The position numbers and the translations under genes are program-made. A DNA stretch of 38,240 nt from Frankia sp. R82 (GTDB lineage: Bacteria; Actinomycetota; Actinomycetes; Frankiales; Frankiaceae): the NCBI RefSeq assembly GCF_023716925.1, contig NZ_JAMQQG010000039.1, positions 1-38,240 on the forward strand, given 5' to 3'. The notes under the pieces are model-generated. The model had not been told where the DNA came from, did no database searches, and saw only the letters and a list, made by a program, of their open reading frames with translations. Positions 18,143 to 26,855 of the stretch are shown here, in pieces. Numbering within the stretch: the stretch's first letter is position 1; each line of letters begins with the position of its first letter.

Positions 18143-20131
18143 GTGGTCGAGCCAGGAGACGTCCGTCGGCTCGCCGACCTGACCGCGCGGGCCGCCGCGA
18201 CCGAACTACCCTCCGCCGGGCTGTGCCGCGAGCTCGCCGTCGCCCACGAACGCGTCGACGACCCGGCCGGCGCGGTGCGCTGGGCACTGGGGCTCACCGA
18301 CACCGGCGCCGGGCTCGCGGCCTGGACCGCGGCCGCGGGCGTCCTGCGCCGTTGCCTGCCGCAGGTCCGGCCACTGGCCCGTACCGCGCGGGTGGCGGTT
18401 CTCGGTAGCTACACGACGTCCCAGCTCACCGCGCTGCTTCCGTTGGCGGCGGCGCGGGCCGGGGTGGCCATCGAGACCTACGAGGGCGGCTACGGCCAGT
18501 ACCACCAGGAGATCCTGGATCCGGACAGCGGGCTCTACCGGTTCGCCCCCGACGTTGTGGTCCTCGCGGTGCACGCCGGGGACGTGGCGCTGCCCGCGAT
18601 CGCCGACGACCCGGATGCCGCCGTCGCCGCGGAGGTGTCCCGCTGGACCGCGCTGTGGGCCACGGTGCGCGCCCGCACCGGTGCCCGGATCGTCCAGCAT
18701 GCCTTCGCGGTGCCGGCCGAGGTGGCCCTCGGTCACCTGACCCTGCGCACCGCGGGCGCTCGCGCTCTGCTGTTGGGCCGGGTCAACGTCGAGCTCGGCC
18801 GGGCTGCCGCGGTCGACGGGGTCGGCCTGGTCGACTGCGACCGGCTCGCCGCCGACGTCGGCCGGCGCACCTGGTTCGACCCGCGGTACTGGCGCCGGGC
18901 CAGGCAGGCGGTCGCGCTCGACTGCGTCCCGCTGCTCGCCCGGCACACCGCCGCGGTGATCGGCGCCCAGCTCGGCGCCAGCCGCAAGTGCCTCGTCCTC
19001 GATCTTGACAACACCCTGTGGGGCGGGGTGCTCGGCGAGGACGGGCTGGCCGGCCTCGCCCTCGGGGAGGGTCCGCTCGGGGAGGCGTACGCGGCCGTGC
19101 AGGACTACGCGCTCGAGCTGTCCCGGCGGGGCGTCCTGCTTGCCGTCTGCTCGAAGAACAACGACGCCGACGCCCGCGAGGTGTTCGAACGGCATCCGGG
19201 CATGCGGCTGCGCCTCACCGACATCGCGATGTTCAGCGCCTGCTGGGACGACAAGCCGACCCAGCTGCGCCGCATCGCGGCGACCCTCGGCCTCGGTCTC
19301 GACGCGCTGGTGTTCGTCGATGACAATCCCGCCGAACGTGAGGCGGTACGCCAGCTCGCCGGCGAGGTCGACGTCATCGCCCTGCCCGCCGACCCGCACG
19401 GCTACCTGCGGGCCCTGGCCGACTACCCGTTCTTCGAGGCCACCGCGCTCACCGCGGAGGACGCCACCCGGACCGCCACCTACCGCGCCCGGGCCGACGC
19501 CGCCGCGGCGCGGGAGTCCGCCACCTCGCTCGAGGACTTCCACCGCGGTCTCGCGATGACCGCGACCGTCGTCGCCCTGGACGAGCTCACCCTGCCCCGG
19601 GTCGCCCAGCTCGTCGGCAAGACCAACCAGTTCAACCTCACCGGCCGGCGCCGGGACGAGGACGGGATCGCCCGGCTCGCAGCCGAACCCACCACCGCCG
19701 TGTTCTGCGTCCGACTCGCCGATCGCTTCGCCGACCACGGCCTGGTCGCGGTGCTGATCGCCGTCGAGGACGGGGACGCCCTGACGGTGGACACCTGGCT
19801 GATGAGCTGCCGGGTGATCGGCCGGACCCTGGAGGACGAGCTGGCTGGCCTGCTGCTCGCCGAGGCCCGCCGCCGAGGCCTGGCCCGCGTCACCGGCCAC
19901 TACCGCGCCTCGCCGAAGAACGCGCTGGTGGCCGGTCTTTACGACCGCCTCGGCTTCACCCGGATCGACCCGACCGGTGTCCCGCGGGACACCGGCGTCA
20001 CCTGGTGGAGCCGCCGGACAGCCGAACCGTACGCGTCCCGGAGCCTGATCCGGGTCGTCACCGCCGATCGCAGCCTGGAAGCCGATCGCAACATGGAAGC
20101 CGATCGCAACATGGAAGAGGTGCCCGGCTAG
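18143..20131 (+). CDS. FkbH-like HAD-IIIC protein (glyceryl-ACP forming type)
   Basis: FkbH-family proteins take 1,3-bisphosphoglycerate, remove phosphate and load the glyceryl group on an acyl carrier protein. The first 270 or so residues form an SGNH-like N-terminal domain (VAVLGSYTTSQLTALLP). The HAD core starts at LVLDLDNTLWGGVLGEDG (Asp287, Asp289), followed by VCSKNNDADAREVF and VFVDDNPAEREAV. The C-terminal acyltransferase-like part has the family signature KTNQFNLTGRR (about 493-503). Length is 662 residues. GTG 18143 has GGGAGGGG 8 nt upstream. The ACP gene follows without a gap, so coupling is very likely. No polyketide synthase is nearby; the context is polysaccharide synthesis. 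The C-terminus ends in an 18-bp repeat of acidic residues. Confidence 0.92.
   Translation: MVEPGDVRRLADLTARAAATELPSAGLCRELAVAHERVDDPAGAVRWALGLTDTGAGLAAWTAAAGVLRRCLPQVRPLARTARVAVLGSYTTSQLTALLPLAAARAGVAIETYEGGYGQYHQEILDPDSGLYRFAPDVVVLAVHAGDVALPAIADDPDAAVAAEVSRWTALWATVRARTGARIVQHAFAVPAEVALGHLTLRTAGARALLLGRVNVELGRAAAVDGVGLVDCDRLAADVGRRTWFDPRYWRRARQAVALDCVPLLARHTAAVIGAQLGASRKCLVLDLDNTLWGGVLGEDGLAGLALGEGPLGEAYAAVQDYALELSRRGVLLAVCSKNNDADAREVFERHPGMRLRLTDIAMFSACWDDKPTQLRRIAATLGLGLDALVFVDDNPAEREAVRQLAGEVDVIALPADPHGYLRALADYPFFEATALTAEDATRTATYRARADAAAARESATSLEDFHRGLAMTATVVALDELTLPRVAQLVGKTNQFNLTGRRRDEDGIARLAAEPTTAVFCVRLADRFADHGLVAVLIAVEDGDALTVDTWLMSCRVIGRTLEDELAGLLLAEARRRGLARVTGHYRASPKNALVAGLYDRLGFTRIDPTGVPRDTGVTWWSRRTAEPYASRSLIRVVTADRSLEADRNMEADRNMEEVPG
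19974..19995. repeat. palindrome copy 2, extended to 22 bp
   Basis: Two 11-nt arms, CCGGTGTCCCG and CGGGACACCGG, form a perfect 22-bp palindrome inside fkbH. The core GTCCCGCGGGAC is at 19979-19990 and is read as Val-Pro-Arg-Asp. Confidence 0.9.
20063..20116 (+). repeat. three 18-bp tandem repeats at the end of fkbH
   Basis: GCCGATCGCARCMTGGAA is repeated three times (20063, 20081, 20099); the last two copies are identical. It encodes ADRSLE-ADRNME-ADRNME just before the stop. The unit is a multiple of three, so changes in copy number stay in frame. Confidence 0.9.
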
Positions 20132-20368
20132 ATGGTGCAGGACCACCTTCAGCGGATCTTCCGCGAGATCTTCTCCGACGACGACCTCGTCCTCACCGAC
20201 ACGATGACGTCCGCGGACGTGCCGGGATGGGACTCGCTCGCGCACATCAACCTGATCTACGCGGTGGAGCGTCACTTCTCGATCCAGATCGCCGACGACC
20301 GGCTCGCCGGCTTCGCGTCGGTGGGCGATCTGCGAAGGCACATCGAGGAGCTGCACCGTGCCGGCTGA
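20132..20368 (+). CDS. acyl carrier protein
   Basis: 78-residue carrier protein of the type II ACP fold. The phosphopantetheine site is PGWDSLAHINLI with Ser35. Its ATG directly follows the fkbH stop codon, and the next gene overlaps its end by 11 bp, so the three form a tight translational unit. The likely cargo is the glyceryl or a derived acyl group loaded by the FkbH-like protein. A separate phosphopantetheinyl transferase must act on it; none is in the window. It is not the primary fatty acid AcpP, judging by context and sequence (PGWDSL rather than GADSLD). Confidence 0.93.
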   Translation: MVQDHLQRIFREIFSDDDLVLTDTMTSADVPGWDSLAHINLIYAVERHFSIQIADDRLAGFASVGDLRRHIEELHRAG

Positions 20369-20921
20369 CGCCCGGCCGGCTGACACCCGTGCGGCCGGCG
20401 AGCTGGGCCTGCGGGAGATCCTGCGGGAGGACTACCACCGGCACTACCGCGCGCTGACCCATCCGGGCCTGCACGTCATCGCCGTCTACCGGTTCGGGCA
20501 ATGGCGGCGCTCCCGCGGCGGGCCGGTGCGCGCGGCGGCGACGGTGCTGTACAAGATGCTGAACAACCTCGTCATCCGCAACGTGTACGGCGTGGAACTG
20601 CCCGACACCGCGCGCCTCGGGCGGCGCGTCCTGATCGGCCACCACCAGGCGATCCTGATCCCGCCGCACTGCGAGATCGGTGACGACTGCACGGTCCGGC
20701 ACAACCTGACCATCGGCTACGCGGGGGGTTCGGCCGCCCCCGAGGACGTGCCGCGGATCGGCGCCCGGGTCGAACTCGGTCCCGCGGTACACCTCATCGG
20801 CCGGATCACGATCGGTGATGACGCGAAGATCGGCCCCGGCTCGATCGTGATGACCGACGTTCCGCCCGGCGCGACCGTCTTCGCCGCGCCGGCCCGCGTG
20901 ATGCGTCCCGCGTCCCCCTGA
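20358..20921 (+). CDS. hexapeptide-repeat O-acyltransferase (serine acetyltransferase-like)
   Basis: 187-residue left-handed beta-helix acyltransferase. An N-terminal helical part ([31 protein letters not shown]) is followed by hexapeptide turns ([51 protein letters not shown]). GHHQAI carries the His expected for catalysis. The sequence resembles CysE but lacks its C-terminal tail, and the context is not cysteine synthesis. It starts at GTG 20358 inside the end of the ACP gene. I infer that it transfers the ACP-bound acyl group, or acetyl from CoA, to a sugar hydroxyl. It could also be a plain sugar O-acetyltransferase unrelated to the ACP. Confidence 0.85.
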   Translation: MPADARPADTRAAGELGLREILREDYHRHYRALTHPGLHVIAVYRFGQWRRSRGGPVRAAATVLYKMLNNLVIRNVYGVELPDTARLGRRVLIGHHQAILIPPHCEIGDDCTVRHNLTIGYAGGSAAPEDVPRIGARVELGPAVHLIGRITIGDDAKIGPGSIVMTDVPPGATVFAAPARVMRPASP

Positions 20922-21081
20922 CGGGTTCTCCGGTCCGGAAACGGTCACGGGCGGGCGGCAGGCCTGTCGCGGGCAGTGGCCACGGGACGTCGGCGCCTCG
21001 GCGGTGCGAGCCACTCGGTACGGTTTGAGCCCGGAAACGGGTGGCGCCCGCCGCCTCGGCCGAGATGGGGAGGACTCGCGG

Positions 21082-22125
21082 ATGAAGGTGCTCGTGACCG
21101 GCACTGAGGGATACCTGGGGTGCCTGCTCGCGCCCGAACTGATGCGCGATGGCCATGAGGTCATCGGCGTCGACACCGGTTACTACAAGTACGGCTGGCT
21201 CTACCGGGGCACCGACCGAACCCCGTTGACCCTCGACAAGGACCTGCGTCACCTCACCGTCGAGGACCTCGAGGGCGTCGACGCCGTCGTGCACATGGCC
21301 GAACTGTCCAACGATCCGCTCGGCGCGCTCGCCCCGGACGTCACGTACAAGGTGAACCACGTCGGGTCGGTGCGGCTGGCGAACCTGGCGAAGCAGGCCG
21401 GGGTCTCGCGATTCGTCTACATGTCCTCGTGCAGCGTCTACGGCGTGGCCACCGGCTCGGACGTCACGGAGACCTCGCCGGTCAACCCGCAGACCCCGTA
21501 CGCCGAGTGCAAGGTCTACGTCGAGCGGGACGTGGCCCCGCTGGCCGACGACACGTTCTCGCCGACCTTCCTGCGTAACGCCACCGCTTACGGAGCATCA
21601 CCGCGGCAGCGGTTCGACATCGTGCTCAACAACCTGGCCGGGGTCGCCTGGACCACCGGCGAGATCGCGATGACCTCCGACGGCACCCCCTGGCGCCCGC
21701 TGGTGCACGGCCTCGACATCGCCAAGGCGATCCGCTCGGTGCTGGCCGCGCCGCGCGACGTCATCCACAACCAGATCTTCAACGTTGGCGACAGCGAGCA
21801 GAACTACCAGGTCAAGGAGATCGCCGACGCCGTCGCCTCGGTCTTCACCGGCTGCCGGCTGAGCTTCGGGAACAACGGCGGAGACAACCGCAGCTACCGG
21901 GTGTCCTTCGACAAGATCGCCACGACTCTGCCCGGATTCTCCTGCGACTGGAACGCGTTGCGTGGCGCCCAGCAGCTGCACGAGGTGTTCACCCGCATCC
22001 AGCTCGACGCGGAGACCTTCACCGGCCGCGGGCACACCCGGCTCAAGCAGCTGCAGTACCTGATCGGCTCGGGCCAGCTCGACGCCGACCTGTTCTGGGC
22101 AGCGCCGTCCGGCGTGACGCCATGA
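21082..22125 (+). CDS. NAD-dependent nucleotide-sugar epimerase/reductase (extended SDR)
   Basis: Extended SDR acting on a nucleotide sugar. The Rossmann motif is TGTEGYLG (6-13) and the catalytic set is SSCSVY with Tyr140 and Lys144 (PYAECK). The Thr-Asp-Glu triad of 4,6-dehydratases is missing, so it is an epimerase or 4-ketoreductase, not a dehydratase. Length is 347 residues. ATG 21082 has GGGGAGGA 8 nt upstream. The next gene overlaps by 4 bp (ATGA). The set of SDR, RmlC-like epimerase and C-methyltransferase is known from pathways to branched deoxysugars, often with CDP-glucose enzymes; the cytidylyltransferase in this window may supply the substrate. Specificity cannot be read from the sequence. 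Confidence 0.88.
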   Translation: MKVLVTGTEGYLGCLLAPELMRDGHEVIGVDTGYYKYGWLYRGTDRTPLTLDKDLRHLTVEDLEGVDAVVHMAELSNDPLGALAPDVTYKVNHVGSVRLANLAKQAGVSRFVYMSSCSVYGVATGSDVTETSPVNPQTPYAECKVYVERDVAPLADDTFSPTFLRNATAYGASPRQRFDIVLNNLAGVAWTTGEIAMTSDGTPWRPLVHGLDIAKAIRSVLAAPRDVIHNQIFNVGDSEQNYQVKEIADAVASVFTGCRLSFGNNGGDNRSYRVSFDKIATTLPGFSCDWNALRGAQQLHEVFTRIQLDAETFTGRGHTRLKQLQYLIGSGQLDADLFWAAPSGVTP

Positions 22126-22712
22126 TCGTCACGCCGACCGCGATCGACGGCGTGTGGATCGTCGACATCGAGGCGTTCACCGACGCCCGCGGCCTGTTCG
22201 CCCGGACGTTCTGCGCACAGGAGTTCGCCGCCGCGGGGCTCACCGTCGAGGTCGCCCAGTGCAGCGTGGCGTACAACGCCACGGCAGGAACCATCCGCGG
22301 CATGCACTGGGCGGACGAGCCGGTCCGCGAGACCAAGCTCGTGCGGGTCACCCGGGGGGCGCTGCTCGACGTCGTGGTCGACCCCCGGCCCGACTCCCCG
22401 ACCTACCTGCGCCACGTCGCGGTGGAACTGTCCGCCGACAACCACCGGGCGCTGTTCATCGCCGCCGGCCTCGCCCACGGCTACCAGACCCTGGTCGACG
22501 CCACCGAGGCGACCTACCAGATGAACGTCCCCTTCACCCCGGGACACGACCGTGGCCTGCGCTTCGACGATCCGCGGCTGGCCATCGCCTGGCCGCTGCC
22601 CGTGTCGGTCATCTCCGACAAGGACCGTGCCTGGCGGCTGCTGCCGGACGGTGCCACCGGCGACCTGGTCGCGGCACCCGCCGAGCCGGTCGGTGTCCGC
22701 TCCGTCACCTGA
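22122..22712 (+). CDS. RmlC-like nucleotide-sugar 3,5-epimerase
   Basis: Cupin of the dTDP-4-dehydrorhamnose 3,5-epimerase family, 196 residues. Family motifs are [18 protein letters not shown] with catalytic His62, [18 protein letters not shown] and [10 protein letters not shown] with His119; Tyr132 (ATYQMN) fits the catalytic Tyr. The active-site residues are therefore kept and the enzyme should be active as a 3-, 5- or 3,5-epimerase of a 4-keto sugar. The usual HYQ after GTLRGM is HWADEP, so the substrate may differ from dTDP-rhamnose precursors. Its ATG overlaps the previous stop (ATGA). No rmlA, rmlB or rmlD gene lies beside it, which argues against a standard rhamnose operon. Confidence 0.9.
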   Translation: MIVTPTAIDGVWIVDIEAFTDARGLFARTFCAQEFAAAGLTVEVAQCSVAYNATAGTIRGMHWADEPVRETKLVRVTRGALLDVVVDPRPDSPTYLRHVAVELSADNHRALFIAAGLAHGYQTLVDATEATYQMNVPFTPGHDRGLRFDDPRLAIAWPLPVSVISDKDRAWRLLPDGATGDLVAAPAEPVGVRSVT

Positions 22713-22815
22713 CCCCGTCCACGTTGTCGCCGCCGTCGCCCCCCGTTGTCTCGCCTTCCGGCGGACCTGCAAAAATCAACGCGGACGGGGACGATGGCGC
22801 CGACACCCTGCCGTG

Positions 22816-22831
22816 CGGTCCCGCGGGACCG
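22816..22831. repeat. palindrome copy 3 (16 bp), intergenic
   Basis: CGGTCCCGCGGGACCG in the gap between the RmlC-like and C-methyltransferase genes, about 60 nt before the latter. It is the only intergenic copy. It could form a hairpin in the leader, but no terminator T-tract follows. Confidence 0.9.
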
Positions 22832-22891
22832 TGTGGCGGTACCACGTCCGGCCCGCCCAGCCGTTCGTCCTCATCTGTGCAAGGGGAGCGC

Positions 22892-24148
22892 ATGTCATCC
22901 GGAACTCCGGCCGCCACACCCGTCACCGCCTGCCGGTCCTGCGGTGGGCCCGCCCCGCGGTTGTTCCTCTCGCTGGGATCCACGCCGATCGCGAACCGTC
23001 TGGTGCGCGCCGACGGTCTTGACGCCACCGACCCGTCCTTCCCGCTGGAGGTCGGCTTCTGCGAGGCATGCACCCTGGTGCAGCTCACCCATGAGCTCCC
23101 GGCACTGGCGATCTTCGACGCGGACTACCCGTACTTCTCGTCGTTCTCCGACATGCTCGTGCGGCACTCGGAGAAGCACGTCATCGACCTGATCGCCAGC
23201 CGCAACCTCGGGCCGGACAGCCTGGTCGTCGAGGTCGCCAGCAACGACGGCTACCTGCTGAAGGCGTTCGTCGAGCGCGGCATCCCGGTGCTCGGCATCG
23301 AGCCGACCCCGGGCCCGGCCGCCGCGGCCCGTGCGGCCGGCGTGCCCACCCGGGAGGAGTTCTTCGGCGCGGAGCTGGCCAGCCAGCTCGTCGCCGAGGG
23401 CCTGAAGGCCGATGTGATCATCGCGAACAACGTGATGGCACATGTGCCCGACCTCAACAGCTTCGTCGAGGGCTTCCGGATCCTGCTCGCCGACGACGGC
23501 CTGGTCGACGTGGAGAACCCCGGGGTCGGCGCGCTGCTCGCGCACACCGAGTTCGACACCGTCTACCACGAGCACTTCTGCTACTTCTCCACCATCGCGG
23601 TGCAGTCCCTGATGCAGCGCCACGGCCTCGAGCTCGTCGGGGTCGAGGAGTTCGCCGACCTGCACGGCGGAACCCTGCGCTGGAGCATGCAGCACGCCGC
23701 GGCCGCGGCACCCGCCACCTCCGTCGAAGCAGTGCTCGGCGCCGAGCGGGAGGCGGGCCTGGGCACCTTCGACCGGTACGCCACGTTCGGCGATGACGTT
23801 CGCGCGGTCCAGCAGGATCTCGTCGAGCTGCTGCGCGGGCTGCGGGCCGAGGGAAAGACCATCGCCGCCTATGGCGCGGCCGCCAAGGGCGCGACCCTGC
23901 TGAACTCCAGCGGCATCACGACCGACCTGATCGACTTCGTGGTCGACCGCAACATCCACAAGCAGGGTCGCTACATTCCCGGCGCTCGGCTGCCGATTCT
24001 CGACCCGGCGGTTCTGCTCGAGCGCCAGCCCGACTACCTGCTGTTGCTCGCCTGGAACGTGAAGAAAGAGATCATGGCCCAGCAGGACGAGTACGCCGCC
24101 CGCGGCGGCCGGTTCATCGTTCCGGTGCCCCGTCCGGTAGTGCTGTAG
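22892..24148 (+). CDS. nucleotide-sugar C-methyltransferase (TcaB9/NovU type)
   Basis: SAM-dependent enzyme that adds a carbon-bound methyl to a 4-keto sugar nucleotide. The N-terminal zinc site is CRSC (Cys14, Cys17) with CEAC (Cys57, Cys60). The SAM domain has VVEVASNDGYLLKAF (112-126). YHEHFCYFS (225-233) matches the Tyr/His/Glu/His active-site motif of the C3-methyltransferases. The C-terminal Rossmann-like domain has IAAYGAAAKGATLLN. Length is 418 residues. ATG 22892 follows AAGGGGAGCG. It comes 179 nt after the epimerase gene and probably belongs to the same operon. Methylation at C3 is the best-known reaction of the family, but the position is not proven here. Confidence 0.93.
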   Translation: MSSGTPAATPVTACRSCGGPAPRLFLSLGSTPIANRLVRADGLDATDPSFPLEVGFCEACTLVQLTHELPALAIFDADYPYFSSFSDMLVRHSEKHVIDLIASRNLGPDSLVVEVASNDGYLLKAFVERGIPVLGIEPTPGPAAAARAAGVPTREEFFGAELASQLVAEGLKADVIIANNVMAHVPDLNSFVEGFRILLADDGLVDVENPGVGALLAHTEFDTVYHEHFCYFSTIAVQSLMQRHGLELVGVEEFADLHGGTLRWSMQHAAAAAPATSVEAVLGAEREAGLGTFDRYATFGDDVRAVQQDLVELLRGLRAEGKTIAAYGAAAKGATLLNSSGITTDLIDFVVDRNIHKQGRYIPGARLPILDPAVLLERQPDYLLLLAWNVKKEIMAQQDEYAARGGRFIVPVPRPVVL

Positions 24149-24230
24149 GCGGTACCCACATCGTGGAGTCGGGTCTGCCCCCGTCAGTCGACCCCCGGCC
24201 AGCGGACCGTCGCTGGCCGGAAGGGTGAGC

Positions 24231-26618
24231 ATGGCGGACATCGACGTGGGCGACTGGGATCAGGACGACTCGCCGCCGCCCAGACCTGATCCCGGCCGTC
24301 GTGACCCGGGGTACGTGGGCTTCGAGGTCTCCACGGTCCTGCCGCCCAGGCCCGCACCGCCGCCCGGCGACGGGCGCCGGATGGGCCGCATTCCCGCTGT
24401 CGGTCGAGATCCGACCACCCCGCGCCGTTCCCCATGGCCCGATCCCGGTACTCCGTCCGGGCCCGGTGCCCCGGCCGGGCCATCGCCCGTGGCTGGTGCC
24501 CGGCCGATGCCGACCCCCGTGGCATGGCAGACGGGACCCTCCAACCCGGCTGCTCGCCAACCACCCGCGGCGCCTTCGCCTACTCCCTCGCCGCAGGCCA
24601 CCGGGCCGCCCGTCCCGGCGCCTGCCGCATCGCCGGGACCGCCACCCACACCCGGGCGGCAGGGCGCGCCGACGACGGCGTTGGGCCAACACCAGCCGGT
24701 GCACTCCCGCGCCCGGCCGGTCGCGCCGCGCTGGTCGGCGCCGCTACCGGCCACGATCACCTCGACGATGGATCTCAGTGCCCTGCAGGCTCGACTGCAG
24801 GCCGAGCACGCCACGCGCGAACAGGCCGCCCGAGCACAGGCCGAGCACACCACTGCCCTGGGCCGCGTCACCGAGCACACCCAGCGGCTGCGGGTCGCGC
24901 CGCCCGACGTCGAAGCCACCCAGGTGGTGTCCCGCGGTGCCGTCGCGCGCCCCCCCGAGCGCCGCGGACGGCGTCCCATCGGCAACCGGGGCCCGTCCGG
25001 GCTCGCCCACGCGGACGAGCGCGGTACCTCCATCCGCGCAGGCACTGCCGTCCGTCCTGGCCGCGGGGTCGAGGATGCGCCGCAGGAGGCGGACGCCGCG
25101 GTGGGCGGCGGCACCCGGTCGAAGGCGATGTGGACGCTGGCCGACCAGGGGGTCTCCAGCGCGACGAACGCCGCCATCTCGTTTCTCATCGCCCATCAGG
25201 TGGACCGGGTCGAGTACGGCGCCTTCGGGGTCGCGTACACGCTGTTCGCGTTGGTTATCGGTATTTCGCGGGGTGCGACCTGCATGCCACTGAGCATGTT
25301 CTACACCGCCGGGTCGCCCGCCTCGCTGCGCTCCGCCGCCTCCGCGATGACGGGTGCGTCGCTGGTGTTCGGCGTGGGCATCGGGGTGGTGCTGGCCGTG
25401 ATCGGCCTTGGCGTGGGCGGGGCGGTGGGGTCGTCCCTGGCGGCGATGGGACTCGTGTTGCCCGGGCTGCTGCTGCAGGATGCCTGGCGGTATGTCTTCT
25501 TCGCGACAGGACGCGCGTCCGCGGCATTCGTGAACGACATTGTGTGGGCGCTCGTACAGCTGCTCGGGATCTGGCTGCTGATGCACCGCGGAGTCACCGA
25601 AGCCTCGCCGTTGCTGCTGGCCTGGGGGGCGTCCGCGCTGATCGCGGCGCTGCTCGGGGTCGTCCAGGCCGGATTCTGGCCCTCACCCGGCGCCACTGGC
25701 AGCTGGTTTGCCGAGAACCGGACCGACGCGGCCTACCTGGCCGGGGAGTTCCTGACCGTGCAGGGCGCGCTGCAGACGTCGATGCTGCTGATCGGCGCGG
25801 TCGGGTCGCTGGCCACCATCGGCGCACTGCAGGGCGCTCGCACCCTGCTCGGCCCGATCACCGTCGTCGGCGTCGGCGTGGTGAGTTTTGCGCTGCCGGA
25901 GTTCTCCCGGCGCACATCCATGGACGTGCGGGCCCGGGAACGGGCCGCCTATGCCCTGACCGGGCTGGTCCTCGGGGTGGGGGTGGCCTGGAGTCTGATC
26001 TTCCTGTTCCTGCCGGACCGTTATGGGCAGTCGTTGTTGGGAGACAGCTGGCCCGGGGTGAAAGGCATCCTGGGTCTGTCGATCCTGCACTACCTTGCGG
26101 CGGCGGTGCCGGTAGGACCGTCCTGCATGGTCTACGCGCTGGGCAAAACCAAGATCACATTTCGGCTCAACCTCGCCTTCGCGCCGATCCTGCTGGGATT
26201 TCCGGTTGTTGGGGCGCTCGTCGGCGAAGCGCGCGGTGCCGTTGTCGGTTTCAACCTGGCCTTCTGGGGCCTTGCCCCGGTGTGGTTCATTCTGTTGCGC
26301 CGGCTCGGACGCGAGCATGATGGGGAGCAGGCTGCGCTGCGGGCGGCGGAAGCTGGGCGGCACAATGAGGGAAGTACTCGGACGAAGGTGCGCAAATCTG
26401 ACGTCCCGGAAGAGTTGCGCCGGGACTTTTCGCGGTCTCGGGATCCCAGATCGACCCGGGATCCGGTCCCGCGGGACCGCGTCCAGGGGCGCACCGTCGG
26501 GCGGGACAGGCTGGCCGAACCGCCGGGTGGCCGGCCGCGTGTGGATGATGGGGCAGGTCGGCGTTCCGGCCCCTGGCAGGGAAGGGATGGGTCCGGTTCA
26601 TCGCGTGGCCGGCACTGA
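24231..26618 (+). CDS. Wzx-like polysaccharide flippase with long N-terminal cytosolic arm
   Basis: Probable lipid-linked oligosaccharide flippase of the MOP superfamily. From about residue 300 onwards there are some 12 hydrophobic segments, starting at WTLADQGVSSATNAAISFLI and ending near VVGFNLAFWGLAPVWFILLR. The first 300 residues are unusual for Wzx: Pro/Gly/Arg-rich disorder, then a short coiled coil (LQARLQAEHATREQAARAQ, about 185-220), then another disordered basic region. The C-terminal 90 residues are also charged and disordered. Total length is 795 residues against about 400-500 for the family. ATG 24231 follows GGAAGGGTGAGC. It is 82 nt after the methyltransferase gene. The arms may dock other envelope-assembly proteins (inference). 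Confidence 0.85.
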   Translation: MADIDVGDWDQDDSPPPRPDPGRRDPGYVGFEVSTVLPPRPAPPPGDGRRMGRIPAVGRDPTTPRRSPWPDPGTPSGPGAPAGPSPVAGARPMPTPVAWQTGPSNPAARQPPAAPSPTPSPQATGPPVPAPAASPGPPPTPGRQGAPTTALGQHQPVHSRARPVAPRWSAPLPATITSTMDLSALQARLQAEHATREQAARAQAEHTTALGRVTEHTQRLRVAPPDVEATQVVSRGAVARPPERRGRRPIGNRGPSGLAHADERGTSIRAGTAVRPGRGVEDAPQEADAAVGGGTRSKAMWTLADQGVSSATNAAISFLIAHQVDRVEYGAFGVAYTLFALVIGISRGATCMPLSMFYTAGSPASLRSAASAMTGASLVFGVGIGVVLAVIGLGVGGAVGSSLAAMGLVLPGLLLQDAWRYVFFATGRASAAFVNDIVWALVQLLGIWLLMHRGVTEASPLLLAWGASALIAALLGVVQAGFWPSPGATGSWFAENRTDAAYLAGEFLTVQGALQTSMLLIGAVGSLATIGALQGARTLLGPITVVGVGVVSFALPEFSRRTSMDVRARERAAYALTGLVLGVGVAWSLIFLFLPDRYGQSLLGDSWPGVKGILGLSILHYLAAAVPVGPSCMVYALGKTKITFRLNLAFAPILLGFPVVGALVGEARGAVVGFNLAFWGLAPVWFILLRRLGREHDGEQAALRAAEAGRHNEGSTRTKVRKSDVPEELRRDFSRSRDPRSTRDPVPRDRVQGRTVGRDRLAEPPGGRPRVDDGAGRRSGPWQGRDGSGSSRGRH
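26464..26479. repeat. palindrome copy 4 (16 bp)
   Basis: CGGTCCCGCGGGACCG in the C-terminal tail of the flippase gene, identical to copies 1 and 3 and read in frame as Val-Pro-Arg-Asp. Confidence 0.9.
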
Positions 26619-26855
26619 TCCTGAACGACAGCATTGCGTCAGTTGTAGCTATGACCGTTTACTATCCGCTATCGGCTAGGCTCGCACATTGGTTCGTCAG
26701 ATCTCGACCGTGGGTCCGGCAGTCAGCCGGATGCTCCTCTGGGGGGCTACATTGAGTCCGCTTCACGTCCTGCCGGAGCTGCCGGTGGGTTCCGCCGGCG
26801 CTTCGATCCGTGTGCGGGCGGGTGCCCCTCGTCCCCAGATCGGGGTGAGCGGGTC

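Noticed and set aside
18206-20386. Long minus-strand open frame opposite fkbH and the ACP gene
   Set aside because: No domain motif; it mirrors codon bias of well-supported genes on the other strand.
20358-20921. Cysteine-biosynthesis serine acetyltransferase (cysE)
   Set aside because: No cysK nearby, the CysE C-terminal tail is absent, and the gene overlaps an ACP gene in a polysaccharide locus.
21082-22125. Extended SDR considered as the missing CDP-glucose 4,6-dehydratase
   Set aside because: It lacks the Thr-Asp-Glu motif of dehydratases; the site reads SSCSVY.
22895-24241. Minus-strand open frame opposite the C-methyltransferase gene
   Set aside because: The plus strand shows zinc, SAM and active-site motifs; the antisense frame shows none.
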